From the NCBI GenBank assembly GCA_008360955.1, contig LUCM01005929.1, positions 1 to 64,000 of the forward strand: 64,000 nt of DNA. Direction: 5' to 3'. Source of the stretch: Fasciolopsis buskii. Its lineage: Eukaryota; Platyhelminthes; Trematoda; Plagiorchiida; Fasciolidae. The notes beneath the pieces are model-generated. The model was given only the letters and a program-made list of their open reading frames with translations, was not told where the DNA came from and made no database searches. Positions within the stretch are counted from its first letter, which is position 1; each line of letters begins with the position of its first letter. The translations under genes and the position numbers were made by a program. Shown piece after piece: positions 40,801 through 46,800 of the stretch.

Positions 40801-43800
40801 CTTCACGTCCAAACGCGACGACCTTATCCGTTTGGCCACCGCCGGATTCAGTACATTTAGCCGCTGGCCAGTAACTGTCTACCATATTGTCTGCTGGTTG
40901 GTATTACGCGGTTCTCCAATTCGTTCAGTTATCCACTGTTTTTAAGGGTTGGTGTTGGAAATTCTGACGAATTACTAAACTAATATAAAATTAAGCCAGT
41001 AGTGTTTGAGAAAGGAAGCTGTGGTGGGTTCTGCTCACTTTTTCAGGCACTTTGTTGACCACAAGTAATTAATTCATTCATGACTGATCGACATCCACGC
41101 GTCCTGGAGCAGTGCAATGACGTAGGAATGATATTCGTCTCAATTTGTCAACTAAGGATGAAATTCATTCGTCTATGTGGTTCAGTAAGGTGACTTAAAT
41201 GCAAACGGAATCCACTAAATCGGCAATCCCTAGAAGTTAATTTGATAAGTAGAATGATTTACAAAATTAGCCTTCAATTAGTAAAAAAAAATCTCCAAAC
41301 TGGTCGTTGGCGATCCGATTGTCTCTGAGACAGGGTTTAAGTTCTACACATCCCAAATTCGAATCTGTTTGCTACTTCTCATTTCTCCATTCGATAGTCT
41401 TTCGATGTCCGCGGCTTCTTTTTCAGAAATGTTTAACGTATGTTCCACAATAAATGAAGATAACAAACAGACAATTATTTTATTCGAAAAGAAACAACAT
41501 TTTTTCAGAATGCGAAATTTACCTATGCACTGCGCATCTCGAAGCGGACGCCATGACCCGACTCCTGAATTCGATTTTTGGATGCATAGTGCCTAAGTGA
41601 ATTTTCCATTCCGTGTAACTGTTGGTTACTCGTGTACCTCAAAACAAATGCATTGTGATATTTATTCATCTGGAATTTACAATAATGAAACTCCTCTCTC
41701 CATTTTGTTTATTTAATGGATGTAACGGATATTATACTGCCAAAGCCGTGCATATTGCCGGTCCCATGCACTTCACTGGTTTCTTTCTCAAGTATTGTGA
41801 AAGAGGGTAGAGCTATCTTTCCCCTTAGGGAAGCAGCGGACGCAAATCTAATAAACTTTTGTCCATTTTTTTGTTTCTCCCGTCCAACGATGCTCACTGT
41901 TATTTTTGATCAATGAGCGCTTTCAAATCGTGTTATTCCTTTCTCCAACAATTTTGAGCACAGACATTCTGTCTCTTCCAGTGCTAAACTTTGGTGTTTT
42001 GCCTGTTCTCTTTAGGGAAAAGGACATCAGAAGACTTATTGGTTGCATGGGGAATTCTCATTCGTGGTTGACCCTGTGCCTCCGGGAGCCGTACTTGTTG
42101 GTGGTCCGTACGATGGTGCCGTTGGGCCCATCAAAGCTGGAGCATTCCAGGACGACGATGGAAGTGTACCGGCAATCGCCAACCGGCACCATTTGTCCCA
42201 TTCAGAGCCGAGCTCACCTCAGGAACTCTCAACTCCCGCGGCCTCCGGTTCCGACTCAGGACCATCGCCAGCACCTGTTATAACCCCCACCACCACCGTC
42301 ATCAACTCCACTAACACTGATACTCCAGTTACCCCCACTGACCCCTCCAAAATGGCAGCTAATCCCACTGACTCAGGGGTTAAATCGTCAATGGATCAGA
42401 TTACTGCTGCTGACTTTACGGATAATCAAGGCACGGGAACACGTGTCATCAATCCATCAGTTAATACAACAGATTCCACTAAAAGGCGTGTCGGGGTTAG
42501 TCAATTGAATGGACTGTCGTTGTCCGCAGATCCCACAGCTATGCAAGTATGATCTCTAATGCTAACCGACATTCGTGTCGAGTTCTTTCGACCTTCGAAT
42601 TGGTTAACAAAGCGGTGACAACAGAAATACCACACGCCCACAAATGGCACTGAAAAACAAGCCGTCCGAACTTTACACTCATCCATGTATCTATCAATTC
42701 TTTCATTCATTAATTCATTAATTAATTCATTCATTCATTCGCTCAACCCTCTATCCATTTGGTTTTGCAGTCCACACACTCACACTACTCGGTCTTTCAT
42801 CCCGTATGGAGGCGGAAAGTAGGTTGGTGACTAACTTTCCGCCCCGGACCTTCCATCGTATACTATCCCCCATCTGTGGCACCAATGTTGCCTCACAACC
42901 TCTCTAATTTTGTTTGCCCTATGGCTCATGAGAGCAAGCATGGTTTTGAGTTCAGCCGGCGGTTTGAGAAGCAAACAGTGTTTTGTTTATCAAAACCACC
43001 ATTTTTCCCAACCTGATCGAGCACGCATTTCGGCACACACAAACACATGTGCACACACAACGTACACCTGTCGACTGCCTTATCCTCGTTGTCCGGTTTT
43101 CTCAGACTTTCAGGGCTATCGCTATGGTAACCAACCCCACTGATCTGGCCGCTCGAGATGCGGAACGATGTTCAGTTGCACCGAGTCAATGACTGAATTC
43201 GATGTTTTTATGTTTTTTTTGTTCCGAATGATGTTTGCTTCTGCTAGTGCTGTGGCTGTTGGTATCTGATTAGCAAATTGGCCAGTGCTTCTGCAAATGT
43301 TCATACGTAAAAGAGGAACAGAACACAATGAAGGGAACCGCCACGAGTGTACCTGTTAGTGGATGCCAACGGTAGCCACCTGCCAGCCATGCCCAGTCTC
43401 ACAGCGACCGAATTTCCATCCGTTTCTCTTCCATCTCCGTTTTTAGCCTTACTTTCTCTTTTCGCCCTTTCGTCAGACGAAGTTCCATCTGATTCAGTTC
43501 AGGTCATTTAAAAACCTCATCCTGTTCTTTTCTCTTATTTTCCACACGCATTGGACCTTGTGAATAACGTTTTCTGTCTGTGTACTTGTGTGTGTGTGTC
43601 TGTGTTCGTGTGTCTCTGTGAGAGTACTTGCTGTCATCACGAAGACAATGCAGATCAAAGCCGAACACTTTACATCTGAAGATGAAGTCAATTTTACAAC
43701 CACCATTTCCCTTATCATCACTACCGTTGTGATCACGGTTAATGATATTAATTCAACTACAGATTGGCCCGAGTACGTCACCCCACTTATTCCCGATTCC

Positions 43801-46800
43801 ATAGTCTCTACTGTGTTGCATCTAGGCTATGAAATTTGTCCAATCCTTGTCGCATCCAGCGACCATTTTGTTCTTAATGGAGCAGATAGACAAAAAAGGT
43901 CCCCGGACGTGACTCCCATATCTCAGCACATCCGAAATCGGCGCAGTCATTGAAATACTCAGATCGTTTTCTTTTGTTCCACATCATTCCTCTGTCTTGA
44001 ACTGGACCGGTGCGATGATCAACGAGTGTGGGGGGATGGGTGTCGAGAGTTGAACACATGCGTCTTTTGTGTCCCATGGCATATACTGACGGCTTCATGA
44101 ACCGAGTGTCCGCCACTTAAAAAAAACCACCAATATCATTTCAACTGTCCTTTCAAGTCGTAATCGCCTAAACCACTAGTTCTTCATGGGCTCTACTCTA
44201 CTTGGCTCCGTCACCCTGTGATCTGTGAGTGCTTGTACGTTTTTGTTGTTGCTGTTATTGTTTGCTTGCCTACTTGCCTTTTTCTTTCTCGTGTACAGTC
44301 GACAAAGCTGGATCATACAATGAAACTTATTTTGCTTCCGGATCCCTATCATCGCAGTTCTCGGTCCGTCCCGTCTGGTCGCATATTTCCCCTCCGCGTC
44401 TTCGCCTTCAGTCGTTTTGTTTCCATATTTGCACTCGCCCATAAATCCATTCTTCCCGTGTCACTCAGGATCCCCGAATGCATGTACAGAATGACCGATA
44501 TTGTGGTAATCAGAAAACCCCAGCAGTCACCACTCCGCTTCCCGTCCTCCAGTGTCTTTGTGTGTATGCGCATAGATATGTTTATATATGGCGGGGGGAG
44601 TTGTTTGGTGCCATAATCGACCCGTTCATCTCCAGCCATGAACCGTGGGAGTCTGAGGTTATGTTCCAGTTCCTCTCCATTTGCCAAGCTACATCCAGTC
44701 ACTAATACCACGATCGTGTGAGACGCCAGCAACAGTGAGCATAAAAATGAAAGTAGTAGAATTCTCATCATCATCTTTACGGTCATCATCATCATTCGAA
44801 CCATTCGTACCACCACCTTCGTCATCGACTTCAGTGTCAACGCTGCCATCCTGATCATCACAAGCACAGTTATCATTGCCCAATCTCCTTGACCGCACAC
44901 TTCCGACTCTTTAACTACTGACCTGATTTGTGAGTATCCAGAATACTTGCGCTGAGACGGAATGATTGATCCATTTAAAATTTGATAACTCCATGTGTGA
45001 TATAAGTGACTAGATGAAGGATCGACCACCCATCCCAAAGGGCGGTCACATGTATTTGTATTTCTAGTTGTGGTTCTTTGTGAGCACAATGTACAGTGAA
45101 TTACGTGTTAACACACGAAAATATAATGAATAAGTGGTCTTTCATGTTCGGAAATACTGCACGAATAATTTTTCGGGTTTGGTTAGGCGATTCAATTCCA
45201 AATTTACTGGTAATTTGGACACAGCCATTCGATATACCCAGGAATGTTGATCATTTAAAATAGTTTTTTAGGCTTAATACAGTTTGGTTGTTTTCGGCCA
45301 ATTCATGCATGGAACTAAGCCCGACGATGAGGGCACTTGCTGCGACTACAGAATTCCTTATTGTCACAAGAATGGAAACTTTCAGTGTCCCCTTCACCAT
45401 CCGTGGTGATGGTGGCAGGGTAACAGAGATTGTGTTTTTTTAGTGGAAAATGCTCTTGTTGATGCGATTCGTGGTCCATTCAGCTTATTTGCATTCTAAC
45501 GAACTCTCTCTTATCCCGGATCCATTAATGTGATCGTTGTCTGGTATCGACATCTTCCGATGTTGTACTAAGTGACTTCCAAACCAGTGCCTGCTGAACC
45601 ATCAGGGTATCAAACATATGGATTCAAGAGAGTCTTCATTCTGCCAGTCGCCGTACGTCAATGTGGAGATGCAAATGGAGCAGAAGGGCATTTATTCCAC
45701 ACATTCCAACTGAAATCGAATGACATTTTTAGCTCAAGAGATTGATCCAGTTAGCGTATTGATTTAATATGTCCCGGGGCAGGAGTCATGGCATGTGCAG
45801 ACCGATCCATGTGAAAGTCACAGAAACAGTGAATCGAGGCCCGCTCACTTATATAATCACCATGGTAATTCAAATTTTTTATGCTACATTGACAAAGTAT
45901 GAATTCAGTACAATTCGGTTTTGTATTGGGCAGCAAGAGAAAATTGCCGGGAATCAAGCGTGGGCATCTAGTGATGGTACGCTTCCATGTCTTTCGATCG
46001 GGTTCATTTCAGTTCATTTCGCACAGCCAGTAACCAAGCCCTAACGGGCTCTGGTCATAGCTGCTATCCCGAAGCACCGAATAGTAGTGAAAGAAGATAA
46101 CCATAGCATCATAAGACAGAAGAACTATAGAGAAGCGGGAATATTTAAGATGCAAGAATGCCACTGATTGCGGCACTTGGACGAATCGTCAAAAACCCTC
46201 AATTAGCAAATCGGCGGTCCTCGTCAACCCCAACTCGGTAACCTAGTTCTGCTTACTCGGGATAGTCCACTGGTTAGGCTTTTTATATCTTTCAGCCACG
46301 TCGTGGAATGACAATCTTGGCCCATGTTCCAACCGTCACCTGCCCCGGGGAACAGTCCATATCGGATGAATCGACCTGCCGTCATGCGCAACACGTCCAA
46401 ATTCAGTACTTGTTCGAGTGACTGGATTCCAGGAGCCAATACCAAATTCAGCATTGCTGATACAATTCACGCATCATATTTAACGATGATACCAAGAGAT
46501 CGGTGTTCAAACACTGCCGATATTCGCACATCCTCTGTCCTCAACCGCCATGAACTAGACAACTGGATTGATCTTATTGTTATTGTGTAAACTTGACATT
46601 TGATCGATAGTCAGAAGTCGCGTCGACGACACAGACGTTCCCTCATGGGTCGCATTCTTGACTCATAAGAATTATCGGATAAATAATCAGACGAGTTCAT
46701 TAATATCATAACTGAAGCATTTTTGCTGGTACTCGGTGTTTGTTAGTCGATTTTAATTTCCCCTGAAATGAAACTGATTTAATGTATGGCATGGCATTCT

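Noticed and set aside
46324..46590. Plus-strand frame of 88 codons
   Set aside because: It is antisense to an RTE 3' fragment with clear family words on the minus strand.
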